64,000 nucleotides of DNA from Chara braunii (GCA_003427395.1 BFEA01000119.1:802522-866521); one strand, 5' to 3'; positions 22,250 through 33,003 are shown, numbered from the stretch's first letter. A program made the numbers and translations. Notes: generated by a model from the letters alone, not told the origin.

Positions 22250-23690
22250 CTGCGCCTGCACACGAGGGCCATTTTCCAGGCCCTGCGTCGTTCAGGCTGG
22301 AAGCCTGAATTTCAGGCTCAAGGCCTGGAAATAAGGGCCTGCAGACCCCATGACGGTTCAGCCCAAAAGCCTGACATCCAGGGCCCACAGGCCCTGCATC
22401 GTTTCAGCCAAAAAAAGGCCTGAGCCTTTTCAGCCTGAAACTGAGGGCTATTCCTGGGCCTGCAGACCCCATGACNNNNNNNNNNNNNNNNNNNNNNNNN
22501 NNNNNNNNNNNNNNNNNNNNNNNNNNNNNNNNNNNNNNNNNNNNNNNNNNNNNNNNNNNNNNNNNNNNNNNNNNNNNNNNNNNNNNNNNNTGAAACTCAG
22601 TGTTATTTCCGGACCTACAGGCCCCATGACGGTTCAGCCCAAACGCCTGACATCCGGGGCCCACAGGCCCTGCATCGTTTCAGCCTGAAAAAACGCCTGA
22701 CCCTTTTTAGCCTGAAACTGAGGGCTATTCTCGGGCCCTCGTCAGACCGACCTGCCCTGATACAAGCACATTCGGGCATTGCCATGAGTGACCTGCCCTG
22801 AAGCTTCCTCAGGGGCTAGCACGTGCAGGCATTGGCAAGAGCAGCCTCCTGAACGGGCCAGCACTATATAAGACTCGCCCGCCCTACAGGTTGGGAGAGA
22901 CGAGAGGAGACTGCCCAGGCACTCAACGTGCACTTCTACAGGATGCAGTCGTCTTCAGGATTCGACTGCGGTAGTAGAGTAGCGTTAGCAGTAGTCTTCA
23001 GCACTGGGCGCTAGTAGCAGTAGGCTAGAGTAGTGGAGAGAGGAGGCTGGCGGAGGCCAGGGATGCTTACCTGTGGCGCCATTGCTCCAGCTTCAGCAGA
23101 GCGCCACTCACCGAGTGACTTACCTGAGGCGCCATAGCTCCAGCTCGCCAGCGAGGTACCTGCAGCACAGCGCCACCATCACAGGTTAGTACCTGGCATC
23201 CAAAAGAGAGAGAGAGAGCTCTTCTTCCTCCTCCTCTCAGTCCACCATCTCTTTCCTACCCTCTCACTATCTGACTTCACTGCTTCGGCAACCTACGAGA
23301 GTGAGAGTGGTTTACTTGCAGGGGTACAGGCAGGGGTTGTCACGGGCATTGGCCCAGGATCTGGTTCGACATTTTTGGGCAGACATTGGTTGGACTTCGG
23401 CAAGGGACTACTTTGAACTTCGCTATTACGATCTTAGAGGGACCTTCGTCTATGTTTGTGGTCCCTTCCCTCCCTCTCACATGTGTGATGTATGATGGGA
23501 TGTCGTAACAGTCCAGGTCAGGTCAGGACTTATCTCCAAGTCTTCCGCTGTGCTATTAAATGCCATTGTTCATGTATCAGGATGTACACTGTCTGTTGAT
23601 ATTACGTTAGCAGTCCATTGTCCATTCAGTCCTTTTCATCACAATGCGGATCCTTGGCTGAACTCTCAGTGCCCGACTGGGCATGTAACA
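22250..23690 (+). repeat. Foreign or expanded segment within 3' LTR
   Basis: The segment opens with GGCCT/CCTGAAA-rich tandem units of about 120 bp on both sides of the gap at 22476-22590; GACGGTTCAGCCCAAA occurs at 22352 and 22628. A region with several GCGCCA motifs (about 23070-23180) follows, then unique sequence. It begins TGCGCC and ends GTAACA, so it might be a solo LTR of another family, but no clean target duplication is visible and 245 bp of the host LTR are missing. The gap may hide more tandem units. Confidence 0.5.
22865..22871 (+). promoter_or_regulatory. TATA box in LTR segment
   Basis: TATATAA lies within GCACTATATAAGACTC, a good RNA polymerase II TATA context. It sits inside the segment described above and supports that segment being LTR-derived, with U3 to its left. 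Confidence 0.45.
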
Positions 23691-24402
23691 CTCATTCAGG
23701 CACTTGCATGCTAGCGGCAGCGCTGCTGGAGCGGACACTCGTGGGCTGCTGCTGGCGCTGAGAGGCGAGGTGCTAGCGTGTGCGGTCGTGCAGGGAGCAG
23801 GGCGCTGCTGAGGGCAGCGCCATAGCCCAGCCTCCATAGCTGGTTGGGCTTGGTCAACAGTGAGGCGCAGGGGTGGTCTTCGGGTGTACAGAGGGAAGAC
23901 GTGGGTCTGAGACGAGGGAGAGAGAGAAGGATGATGATGATGATGATGTGAGGGCACATACCTGGTATTGGCGATGGTCTGCTACGGGTGACATCTTCAA
24001 GTACTTCGTTGGCTGCTGACGTCAACAGTTGCATTGTCAATTAGTAGGCTAGTAGTATCTGTGTAGGGAGTAGGCTGGGCGCCAAGCGCCAAGTAGGGAG
24101 AAGGGCCAGGACACATATGCTGGTGGTGGCGAGAGCAAGCTCTCGTTGACATTGGTTTTCAGTGTTACGATTCTCCATTGGTGTCATATTGGTGCAATGC
24201 TACTTTCTGAACACTGTGAGACAATCTGGCTTTCAATGTGATTGTGCAATCTGAATGTTGTCATCTCGCTATAGCTCATTTTCCTTGCACAGTGGAAAAA
24301 TATTAAAAAAAAGGTTAGCTTGCGCTTCTCATCAGGTACGAATCAAAATAAAATTGTAAATAGAAATCTTTAGGGCGCTGCTCTTCAAATAGCTGTTCAA
24401 AA

Positions 24403-24641
24403 TAGGGCTGTGTCGGCAACCGGCCGGTTGGACCCCCAGTGGGCCAGTGGTCCAACCGGAACTCCGGTTGGGCCCAAAAGTGGGTCAATTTTTTTTGTTT
24501 TGTTTTGTTTTTTGAAAACATGGTTGGACTGCTCTTGCCGAGATCTCCCCGAATCCGCAAAGAAAACTTTGAACAGCGAAGTTTTGTTTTGTTGGGGGGG
24601 GGGCTCAGAGGTTGGGGGTCGGGGAAACAGTTTCGCGAACT

Positions 24642-24677
<36 letters not shown>

Positions 24678-24824
24678 CGCTTGCTTTAGCGCACACTATT
24701 GTTTTGTTTAAAAAAAAAAAGGAAAAGGCCTCGATGGACCACATAATGAAACTGATCGGAGCAGATATCACACTTGATCGTGGTGGTGGGGGGGGGTTGG
24801 TTGGCGTGCAGGTAGTTAGATTGG

Positions 24825-24879
<55 letters not shown>

Positions 24880-25006
24880 NACCGATGCTGGTTGTTGTCC
24901 CAACGGCCCGCAGTAGCCAACCGTCCTCTAACGTAGTGTATGTCTGCCTGAGAGAGAGAGAGGTTGACTACTGCGGGCCATGTAAGTGCACACCGCTGCT
25001 GGTTGT

Positions 25007-25055
<49 letters not shown>

Positions 25056-25157
25056 CACTACGTGTGTAGTCTCTCTCTCTCTCTCTCTCTTGGGGGGGTG
25101 GGGGGAGGGGGGGGGGTGTTTCAGGGGTTGGGGGTCAGGGGAACAGTTTCGCGAACT

Positions 25158-25217
<60 letters not shown>

Positions 25218-25722
25218 CCGCGCGCCGACACTCCCATACAACGTAAGGAGGAGGAGAAGAAGAAGAAGAAGAAAACTTACCTGTGGTGGGCTGGGAGGCT
25301 GGTTTCGCTGCACAACGATGACGAGGACGATGGCGACGGGCGACGACAGCGGGGGCGTTGGCTTCTTGACGGAACGGCCGGTGAGTCGGGGGGAGGCGGG
25401 AAGTCGAAGGCGGGAGGCCTCCAAGTTTCGAAAAGGGAGGCCTCATCTGGGGCGCCGATCTTTCGAGATCAGTGGTCCAGAGAGGCAACCCGTTTTGAAA
25501 CTTATAGGCTGCCCTACCGGACCCGTTTCAAATTGTTTTAGGGCCAGGAGGCCCCCACAACTCACGTACGGGCCTCCTGGCCCCAAAAAAAATTGATTCG
25601 GCCATATTTCGTCTCTGCGCTATAGCCGACCGGGGGGCGACCGGCCCGGTGGACTGGCCGGTCTCACCAGCCCGGTTCCGGTTGGGGGTGGACCCCCCGG
25701 TGGGACCGGGCTTACAGCCCTG
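24403..25722. mobile_element. Second hAT-like element, microsatellite-rich
   Basis: The left end reads TAGGGCTGTG and the right end ACAGCCCTG, whose complement starts CAGGGCTGT. Next to the ends are GTTCAAAA (24395-24402) and GATCAGAA (25723-25730), an 8-bp duplication matching at 6 of 8 positions. Subterminal regions at both sides are rich in CCGG, GGTTGG and GGACCCCC motifs. The interior has several long CT runs (24650-24672, 24827-24879, 25012-25052, 25161-25212), one N at 24880, and two copies of a block with TTTCGCGAACTG (near 24630 and 25147). No transposase is present. Confidence 0.6.
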
Positions 25723-25730
25723 GATCAGAA

Positions 25731-26934
25731 ATAATTAAAGAAATCGTTGTTCAGAGACCCAGCCCATCTGGCTTCTCTGTACATTGAATTGAAGACCACA
25801 TCACCATGGACACGTCCAAATTCAGCTGTTAAATCAGTTACATGGTTACACATGACATGCCCAAATTCTGTTGTTAAATCAGTTACGTAGCTATACTCAC
25901 CCGTGTCACTGATCGATAAACGAGGTCCTAGTCACACTAGGAGTTTCTTAGATGAATCTGACAGCAATTGCGGCCGGTTCTGCATGTATGTGACCCTGCA
26001 ATGAGTTCGAGAACTGAGTCTGATGAATAGAGATCATGGAATGAGAAAAGAAATGCTGGAATGAGATGTTAAAAAAGAGTTTCTGGGTTGAGGTCCCAGT
26101 AGCAAAGTGGATTGGATTTAATGGCTGAATCTGGATGTGTTTGTGGAGAGGTGCAGAGAATCAGAAAAACAGATAATTGTGATTTTCTACACACTCTTCA
26201 CAAGCACGACCTCGTTCAGTGGTTGAAATTCAATCCTACTAAATTAAATTAATAAATAAATCCAATCCTATGTGAGTGGGCGTACGGCCCTTGGGTGAGG
26301 TACTGCTCGTGAAACAACGAGGGCTTAGATTGAGCGCCTGACTTTGGACGTGTTTGTGGACAAGTGCAGGGAATCACGAATCAATTGGAATAAATTGCAT
26401 CTCCTCTCAAAACATGTCCAGATTCAGGCACTTAGCCCAGTCCTATTTGCTAGTGGGACCTGACCAATGCATGACCGATCAGTTCCATGATGGGATGATT
26501 TCTCAAGACCGTTGCTCCTTAAAAAAAAAAGAGAGAAAAAAGAAAGATCGTACATATGTACATAGATGATACCCACGGTGGCTGTCTTGGTTGTTAGAAC
26601 TTTCTTGTTGAAAAAATGAAAAAAAAAAAGATACTAAGCAAGTGGTTTGTGAATGACAGGCTCTTGCACAGAAAGAAGAAGAAATAAATAAATAAATATT
26701 TATGGCAGAAATTGCTTTCCTCCGGTCGCTGTAGAACGCAGGGTCGTTATCTTCGTGTCTAGACCGAAAGTTGCACCAAATACAGCTCACGTTTCTAGGC
26801 AGGTGAAGACGTTTAATAACAGGTATTGACAAGTGGCGATTTTTAACCTTGCATGTGTAGGAGCGTAGTCAATTGGAAAGGGTACCGATCATACTTGTGG
26901 TGCATAGGTGAGGTGCGCTGATCAGTGGGATACA

Positions 26935-26969
<35 letters not shown>

Positions 26970-27118
26970 AAAGAGCCCTTTCACATTATTCACAAACTCC
27001 TGTCGATAAAGTCCCCTGCCAAAATTTAGCAAGGATCTCCTTGGCATGAAGAGGGTAGTCGTGTGGCTTGCAGGAAGGCAATAGCAGGCCAGCCATATAT
27101 GGTGAAGCTTCAAATTCA
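25731..27118. other. Unassigned sequence with small inverted repeats
   Basis: I see no gene here. A 12-bp perfect inverted repeat, GGATTGGATTTA, lies at 26109-26120 and 26257-26268, enclosing about 136 bp. A motif like CTGAATTTGGACGTGT occurs in both orientations near 25807, 26124, 26336 and 26409. A GA microsatellite lies near 26940-26968. These may be remnants of a MITE. Confidence 0.5.
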
Positions 27119-27325
27119 GGTCCGTGTTTCAGGAGTTATGGGTTACTGACTTTCTAACTCGGCATGTGATTATCATGGCTCATGTTTTGTCTTTTGCGCA
27201 AGTGGTGATGAGTGGAGTGAGGCCACTGCATGTAAGAAAAGGAAAAAAGGGAAAACAGAAAAACGAGAGAGCTACTGTCGTGTTAGTAGTAAGTTAGTAA
27301 CCCATAACTGCTGGAACACAGGACC
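27119..27325. mobile_element. MITE-like foldback element, 207 bp
   Basis: The left end starts GGTCCGTGTTTCAGGAGTTA and the right end is its near complement (arms 27119-27157 and 27288-27325), sharing the core GTTATGGGTTACT. The middle is A-rich and non-coding. I could not identify a target duplication, so the superfamily is unknown. Confidence 0.6.
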
Positions 27326-27495
27326 CCTGCTAATGTTCTGCGGGGGACCCTTTGGAAAAGGGACGAGATCCAATGAGGAGTACCATGTGGCCCCAATTTT
27401 TTTTTTTTTTGGTGCACTTGCGAATTTCAGAAGGGAGCGGCATATTTGGCTACCACAGCCTGCCCTTTTCTATTTTTTTAACAGACCCTATTTTC

Positions 27496-27570
27496 GTACA
27501 TGCGCTGCATCACGTACGCCCGCATCGGTGCACGTGTGCAGCTTGTGTGCACGTGATGCGCCTCATGTAC
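27496..27570. repeat. Imperfect hairpin
   Basis: GTACATG...GCATCACGT at 27496-27516 is inverted at about 27547-27570 (ACGTGATGC...CATGTAC). The loop contains further CGTGTGCA-type inverted motifs. It has no known role. A- and G-rich sequence follows (27580-27690), with no gene. Confidence 0.65.
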
Positions 27571-27989
27571 GGTACCGATTGTCAAAAAAGAAAAAAGGGG
27601 GGAAAAAAAAAGAGAAGGGGTAAAGAGGGCAAAGAAGAAGGGAAAGGAAAGGGGACAAAGAAGGGGCAAAAAATGGAAAACGAAAACAGAAAAAGACAAA
27701 TGAACGGTGCAGGTGGACGAGGTCGTTCTTTTCTTTTTCCTTATGGTTTCCTGTGCTCATGGTCCGCGCCCCACTCCACCGCCTTTCATGCCGACAAGGC
27801 TGTTATCTCTCTTGTTTTTTTTTTTTTGGACATCTTTCCTGCGCTCATGAACCCCCCCTGGAGGCATCCTTTTGTGACCCTCCCCATCATGTGCCTCGCT
27901 TCTACATAACATTCCCCTCACATATTAACTGCTTCATGGACCAGATTCATTCGGACCGATCCACTATTTTGGATGTATCAGGACCATTG

Positions 27990-28113
27990 CTGGCATTCCT
28001 TTTGCCATGATTACTTTTCTGCGGTGTAGCAAAAATAGGGGAGTGATGCCGGATGGCCAATGCAGGCATTCCTTTTGCCATGATTACTTTTCTGCGGTGT
28101 AGCAAAAATAGGC
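27990..28113. repeat. Tandem duplication, 72-bp period
   Basis: The block GGCATTCCTTTTGCCATGAT through GCAAAAATAGG occurs at about 27991 and again near 28063, almost identical. A looser duplication follows at about 28160-28370, where copies share GACTTTCT and CAGATACATCC. Confidence 0.8.
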
Positions 28114-28570
28114 CCGGTTCGATTCAAATGTGCATTCAAGGTGTGCCTTAAGGGCATAGTTGCACTAGGACTTTCTGGACTCGTCTGTAATGGCCGTCAG
28201 ATGCATGAAGGAAAAGCTGTAATTGCATACAGATACATCCCGCATCATGATGAAAGTGTGTACCCAAGGACACACTTGCATTAAGACTTTCTCAAATCAT
28301 CTCTAGACGTAATCACAGTCGGCGGCTGGAGAAGCTGCAATTTTGAACAGATACATCCGGGATACTCTTTACTGTGAGTATTATGGTCCAATTTTTCTCT
28401 CCCCCTTATGTGCTTCGAGCGTATCCTGCCTCTGGACGTTATTACGGTCAGATGCATCCGAGCTGTGCAGTAAGCTGCCCCAATTACATTTGACGAACTC
28501 TCCGCTTCAAACCGAGATTTACTATGATCAATGCTCAGGAGGGGAAGAGGTTGGAAAGGGGGGGGGGCGG

Positions 28571-28924
28571 TCATCATCAGTATGTGAAATCCACGGAAGT
28601 GGGGCGCATGCATATGCCCTCGAAATACGGACAGATTCTGTCAAAAAGTTTCGGGTTGTGATGGTGTGGACCCAAGATCGGCCTGCTCTCTGGGTACAGA
28701 GTGATGACAGGGGTACAACATCTGTACACTGGCCATACATCAGGACATCATCATCAGTATATGAAATCCACGGAAGTGGGGCGGATGCATATGCCCTCGA
28801 AATACGGACAGATTCTGTCAAAAAGTTTCGGGTTGTGATGGTGTGGACCCAAGATCGGCCTGCTCTCTGGGTACAGAGTGATGGCAGGGGTACAACATCT
28901 GTACACTGACCATACATCAGGACA
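28571..28924. repeat. Tandem duplication, 177-bp period
   Basis: Two nearly identical 177-bp units start TCATCATCAGTAT at 28571 and 28748. Because 177 is divisible by three, frames stay open across both on each strand (for example 28343-28909 on the plus strand), but the peptides match nothing I know. The high identity means a recent duplication. Confidence 0.85.
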
Positions 28925-29461
28925 TCTGCTACTGAACCTACCCCATTTTGAGGGCAGATGCAATAGCAAAGAGTTCTCCCCCCGAACGGAACACACCCTG
29001 ATCATGAATGTATAGAAGTGAACTCACTGGTCTGATGCAGTCATGACGAGGGTGCATTATGTTTGGGGGAGGACTGTAGTGCAAAGATGGCCTGCTGAAG
29101 ATCACACATTGATCATAGATTGATGTATTATGCATCGTCTGTTTGGCAGCTCACACATAAGTTCGGCTATAGAAGTGAAACCCATGCCGTGGGAACCACC
29201 GCTGACCGGTCGGTAGGCGGCAGACTCACCCTGAATAGAAGGCATGCGGAGAGTGGAATATTAGATCGGGGGAATTCACATCTCAACTCAGCACGACATA
29301 GTTCTCACACCATGTACAGGAGGAAGTTCAACGGAAAGGCTCCTTCGATCTCACATATCTCTCTCACTGTGTCTTTCTTGTATACACGAGTTTTACCCGA
29401 ACCTCGCGCATACCGCTACAACTGAGGATTGGCAATGCTCTGTTCTTTTTCCCTTCGGGAC

Positions 29462-29472
29462 TTGTGTGTGTG

Positions 29473-29510
<38 letters not shown>

Positions 29511-29533
29511 AGAGAGAGAGAGAGAGAGAGAGG
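29462..29533. repeat. GT/GA microsatellite
   Basis: An alternating GT run is followed by a GA run. It is simple sequence with no coding role. Confidence 0.95.
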
Positions 29534-29599
29534 TATCTGGGCCGGAAAGGGTCAGGAAGAAAGGCATGTATGCTAAATTCAAACTGGGAATATTCAGTA

Positions 29600-29930
29600 T
29601 GTACAAAAGATCTCACCAGGAATGAGTGGTACATACGACGCATCTGACCAGGAACCAAATGGTATGAATGCTGCCTCGACCCAGGAGCGAAAGGTATGCA
29701 GGCCGCATTGAACCAGAGGAGCATACATAATGTATACTGTATTGAACCAGGACCGAACCCGGATGTACGCTGCCTTGAACCACGAATGAAAGGTATGCAG
29801 GCTGCGTTGAACCAGGAAGAAACGGGATGTATGCTGTATTGAACCAGGAAAGAACTGGATGTATGGTGTCACGAATGAGGAAGGAATGGTATTCAGACGT
29901 CGTCAAAGTAGAGGAATGAAAGGTATGTGT
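29600..29930. repeat. Degenerate minisatellite, ~32-bp unit
   Basis: About ten diverged units share the pattern TTGAACCAGGAAYGAA followed by a GGTATG or GGATGTA segment. Read on the minus strand they give a repeated aromatic peptide (FHSWFKAAY, FRSWVEAAF), which follows from the repeat itself. A G-rich tract follows at 29930-30010. Confidence 0.75.
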
Positions 29931-30321
29931 GGGGGACTGTACTGGTGGGGTGGAAGGGGGGGGAGTGGAGGGGTGGCGAAGGGGTTGGGTGGGGAGTGGA
30001 AGGAGTGGGGCGAGGGGGGAGGCGTGTGCAGGATTCGCAAAACCAGGGACAAACGGTATACAAAATGGAGCAAAATATGTTTGTTTCTTTTGTTTTCTCT
30101 CGCTCTCTCCCTGTTTTGATGCCTTCGCACTAGTCATGGCGTGCAAAAGAGGAATGAAAGAGGAAACAAAATCCTTCACTGAAAGAAAAGAAAAAGTGGA
30201 AGGAGAAAAAAGGGGAAGGAGATTGCAAAGAACGAAAATCTGTAGGATTGCTTCTCTTCTTTTTTTCTTCTTCTTTTGCGTTCTTCTTTCCGTTAAAAAA
30301 GAAACAAAAAATAAAAGATAA

Positions 30322-30417
30322 GTGGACGATTTCCCCAATTATGCATGTCACCCTTGCACAGGGGCCATGCTAATCTTCTGTGTATCGCCGTTAGTTTTAA
30401 CATATGTCCTGAACGAC
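30322..30417 (-). ncRNA. U6 spliceosomal snRNA-like sequence (likely pseudogene)
   Basis: Read on the minus strand, it has the central U6 core CGATACACAGAAGATTAGC and CATGGCCCCTGTGCAAGG, then a GTGACATGC segment, matching plant U6 in order and spacing; the 5' part (GTCGTTCAGGACAT) resembles the U6 5' stem-loop. This covers the ACAGAG-like and AGC regions that pair with the 5' splice site and U4/U2; ACAGAG reads ACACAG here, and the stretch before it is diverged. I see no TATA box or upstream element at the right distance on the minus strand, so it is more likely a retro-copied pseudogene than a working gene. Confidence 0.8.
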
Positions 30418-30716
30418 ATTGCATTCTTTTTTCCCAGCTAGAAAAAGTGATTGTTCAACTTAGGCTACCCCTGCTGCGTCTCTTCCCTTTGCATCAGCAC
30501 CGTTTTCTTTTGCTTTTCTATGTATGACCTCTAGGACTTAATCATTAGTTGGTGGTTCTCTTTTTATCCCTTTCTGCTTACTGTTCAGCAGGCTGTTGTC
30601 AAGGACTATACATAGTCGTAGAGGCACATGCTATTTTGTAAAATGTCCCACACATCCGTCAAAATCGTGGTGATCAAAATCGTAATGATGCGTATAAAAA
30701 TAGCCCACACCCCATG

Positions 30717-30772
30717 TGGCTGAATGGTGTAACACATCCAACTGTTGACGAACAGGCCTGAGTTCAAATCCT
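30717..30772 (+). repeat. tRNA-derived SINE head
   Basis: TGGCTGAATGG (30717-30727) fits the RNA polymerase III A box and GAGTTCAAATCCT (30760-30772) fits the B box. The spacing and the A box resemble a Leu- or Ser-type tRNA, but the stems are poorly paired, so it is not a working tRNA. A-rich sequence follows near 30805-30835, as in SINE tails. Confidence 0.5.
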
Positions 30773-31015
30773 GATGATGTCTCAAGGCTGTTGTGCTTTC
30801 AAAGGCAAAAAGAAAAGGTATAAGGGAAACAAATTTTATGTTGTATGTTATGCTTTGACCACAAATATTTTTGATTACATAGCTTTGCCAGTTGGCACTA
30901 ACAATAGGAAGTTAAAAACTCATTGAAACTGTTTGTTACAGCCTCTGCTAGATATATTGGAGAACTTTTCATAGGCCTTGTTGAGTCAAACCACATCCCA
31001 ATCAGCCTGACATAA

Positions 31016-31155
31016 TCTAATCTGATCTGATCTGATTTGATATGGGTTCTGGTCTGGTCTGGTCTGGTCGGATCTGATATGGGTTGGTCAGACTTGGCCC
31101 GATCTGATCTGATCTGGTTCCGTCTGGTCTGGTCTGATCGGATCTGATCTGACCT
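31016..31155. repeat. Pentanucleotide microsatellite (TCTGA/TCTGG)
   Basis: Runs of TCTGA and TCTGG with small interruptions and a repeated GATATGGGTT piece. It has no coding role. Confidence 0.9.
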
Positions 31156-31569
31156 GATTCAACTGCACTGCCTTGTGCTGCGTATGCATAACTTGTCTCG
31201 GACAAAAAAGTGTGAATTGAAGTGATTCTCATTGTGCTGCGGGTTGAAGTTATTATTGAAGTGATTCCCACTGTGACTCTTGCCGTACGCCATGTGTCTC
31301 TTTCTCTGCTATGGTGCTTGCGCAGGTGTGAAAAAGAACTTTGAGACAGTGTGGATCGGTTGGCCTGGGATGCACGTTCCCGATGAGTGGGGAAGAAAGA
31401 CCCTAACAAAGGCGCTGGCGGAAAAAGTAAAACGCTTTGACGCCTCTGTTTAATCAAACCTTAGCACTTGCTCTTCTTTCTTCCTGCAAGTTTCTCTCTC
31501 TCTCTTTCTCTCTCTCTCTCTATATATATATGAGTCGGTGACAATATATGAGTCGGTGAAACTCCGACG

Positions 31570-31722
31570 AAACAGTTTGTCACAGCCCCTCGTTTGTTGT
31601 CCTCTTCTTTCTCTCTGCCTACGGTTTACCGGGCAGCTCTTTTTGACTATATATACTCAGCCCCTCCTTTGTTGTCCTCTTCTCCCTCTCTGCCTACGGT
31701 TTAACGGGCAGCTCTGTTTGAC

Positions 31723-31773
<51 letters not shown>

Positions 31774-31858
31774 TATCGTTTGTTGTCCTCTTCTCTCTCT
31801 CTGCCTACGGTTTACCGGGCAGTTCTGTTTGTGACGAATATATATATATATATATTAT
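31570..31858. repeat. Three-copy tandem repeat with TA microsatellite
   Basis: Three units each carry GTTTGTTGTCCTCTTCT (CTTTGTTG in the second) and CTCTGCCTACGGTTTA with GGGCAG. The second and third are separated by a long TA run (about 31727-31770), and another TA run ends the array. Confidence 0.85.
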
Positions 31859-31867
31859 AAGTTATAA

Positions 31868-32210
31868 CATATAACCATGGTAACCGCGGACTCGGACACC
31901 GGACAATTCAGGACTGTCTTCCGGACTTTCTTGTGATCCGGACAGTACCGGACACTGGGACATTCCCTGACCCGGACAGTCTGGACCGGTGTCAGGGGGT
32001 CAAAAATGTCCGGACCAAAAAAGAAAAAGAAAAAGGAGGGGATGGCGGTGGGTGGGGGTGGGGTGGGGCACTCACCTGCCCTGCACGTCGGAGTTCAGGC
32101 AGCAGAGCACCTGTCTTACAGCAAATCAACAAGCACATTCAACTCGCAGACATGCAAAGTTGCAAACAGTGCAAAGCAGGCAGAGGACTAAAGAAACAGA
32201 GAATTATTTC
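31868..32210. mobile_element. Second copy of hAT-like family, left half
   Basis: From CATGGTAACC at 31876 the sequence follows the element at 1525 for over 300 bp: CCGGA-rich subterminal part, GTCAAAAATGTCCGGACC, an A-rich tract, a G-rich tract, GGCAGCAGAGCAC and ACTAAAGAAACAG. The long perfect hairpin of the first copy is weaker here. I could not find a matching right end, so the copy is truncated or its end has diverged. Confidence 0.65.
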
Positions 32211-32713
32211 GAAGTTATATGAAGTTATGAACTTAAATTACTTAATTCAAATACCCTACACAGCTAGACATCCTACCATCCACCATCTACCCTTTCAACC
32301 AGCCGACCACCCATGAACCTTTGCACCGACGTACAACTACAATGTCACTCAAGCTAACCTTTAACTCGAGCGTACTATGACCTTAACACAACAGCATCGA
32401 TAGCACTGGTGGCTATAACGGGTACTGACGGGGCCTATATCTTAATGGGCACACATATCTATACTGATGCCTCGTCACTTGACCTTAGCCACATCAAATA
32501 TGCAAGGCATTGCCCAAATACCTATGATATTAGACTTGGCAGAATGCGGACTAAAGCCGTTATCATACAGATCAAGGCGTACTGTAATGTAATGGCTTGC
32601 TACTGCATTGATGCTCTCTGGGCACGTTTTCGCTCCATAGGTGTAGCGTAGGTGAAATTTAAGGGGTAAAGAAGGTAGAACTGGTTAAGAAGGGTGTCTG
32701 AAGACTCTAAATT

Positions 32714-32985
32714 GACATTCGCATCTGTGGATTGATTGGGAATTTCAAATTGGCGAATTATGCTTATCCGGGGTTGCGTGCCAGTGTTTTCTGGATGAAG
32801 AGACAGTGGGTCAATACTATAATTGCTACTACTGCAACGATGTTATGTGGTGACATTCGCATCTGTGGATTGATTGGGAATTTCAAATTGGCAAATTATG
32901 CTTATCTGGGGTTGTGTGCCAGTGTTTTCTGGATGAAGAGACAGTGGGTCAATGCTATAATTGCTACTACTGCAACGATGTTATG
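32714..32985. repeat. Tandem duplication, 138-bp period
   Basis: Two nearly identical units start GACATTCGCATCTGTGG at 32714 and 32852. The unit length is a multiple of three, so a frame (32732-33007) reads through both and gives a repeated peptide with NFKLANYAY. I do not recognise it. The preceding 32210-32713 shows no feature I can name. Confidence 0.85.
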
Positions 32986-33003
32986 TGTGTGCTTTTCCGC
33001 CGC

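Larger units (their letters stand above)
3724..24289 (+). mobile_element. Gypsy element A with nested solo LTR and LINE
   Basis: This is a plus-strand Ty3/gypsy retrotransposon spanning about 20.6 kb because two other elements inserted into it. It has a 5' LTR (3724-4676), primer-binding site, gag, protease, reverse transcriptase, truncated RNase H, integrase, a purine-rich tract near 22099-22116 and a 3' LTR (22117-24289). The sequence CAGT flanks both outer ends (3720-3723 and 24290-24293), which fits a 4-bp target duplication. All genes are broken by stops and frameshifts. Removing the solo LTR (6279-7265) and the LINE (10629-20692) leaves an element of about 9.5 kb, a plausible size for the family. 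Confidence 0.8.
22117..24289 (+). repeat. 3' LTR of gypsy element A, enlarged
   Basis: It follows a purine-rich tract and starts TGGGAGGATCTGGGTCC, matching the 5' LTR start; it ends TTCCTTGCA with CAGT after it. The first ~130 bp and the last ~600 bp match the 5' LTR. The middle is replaced or expanded: about 245 bp in the 5' LTR correspond to about 1.4 kb here (22250-23690), which includes an assembly gap. Confidence 0.75.

Noticed and set aside
24885-25596. Frames of about 200 codons (both strands) with long SLSLSL or RERERE runs
   Set aside because: They are translations of CT/GA microsatellites inside a hAT-like element, with no start context or domain.
29600-29930. CRISPR-like array
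   Set aside because: Units are contiguous and diverged with no unique spacers of constant length, and the context is eukaryotic.
29613-30338. 241-codon minus-strand frame as a gene
   Set aside because: It joins a minisatellite, a pyrimidine-rich stretch and part of the U6-like flank; the peptide is repetitive and has no known domain.
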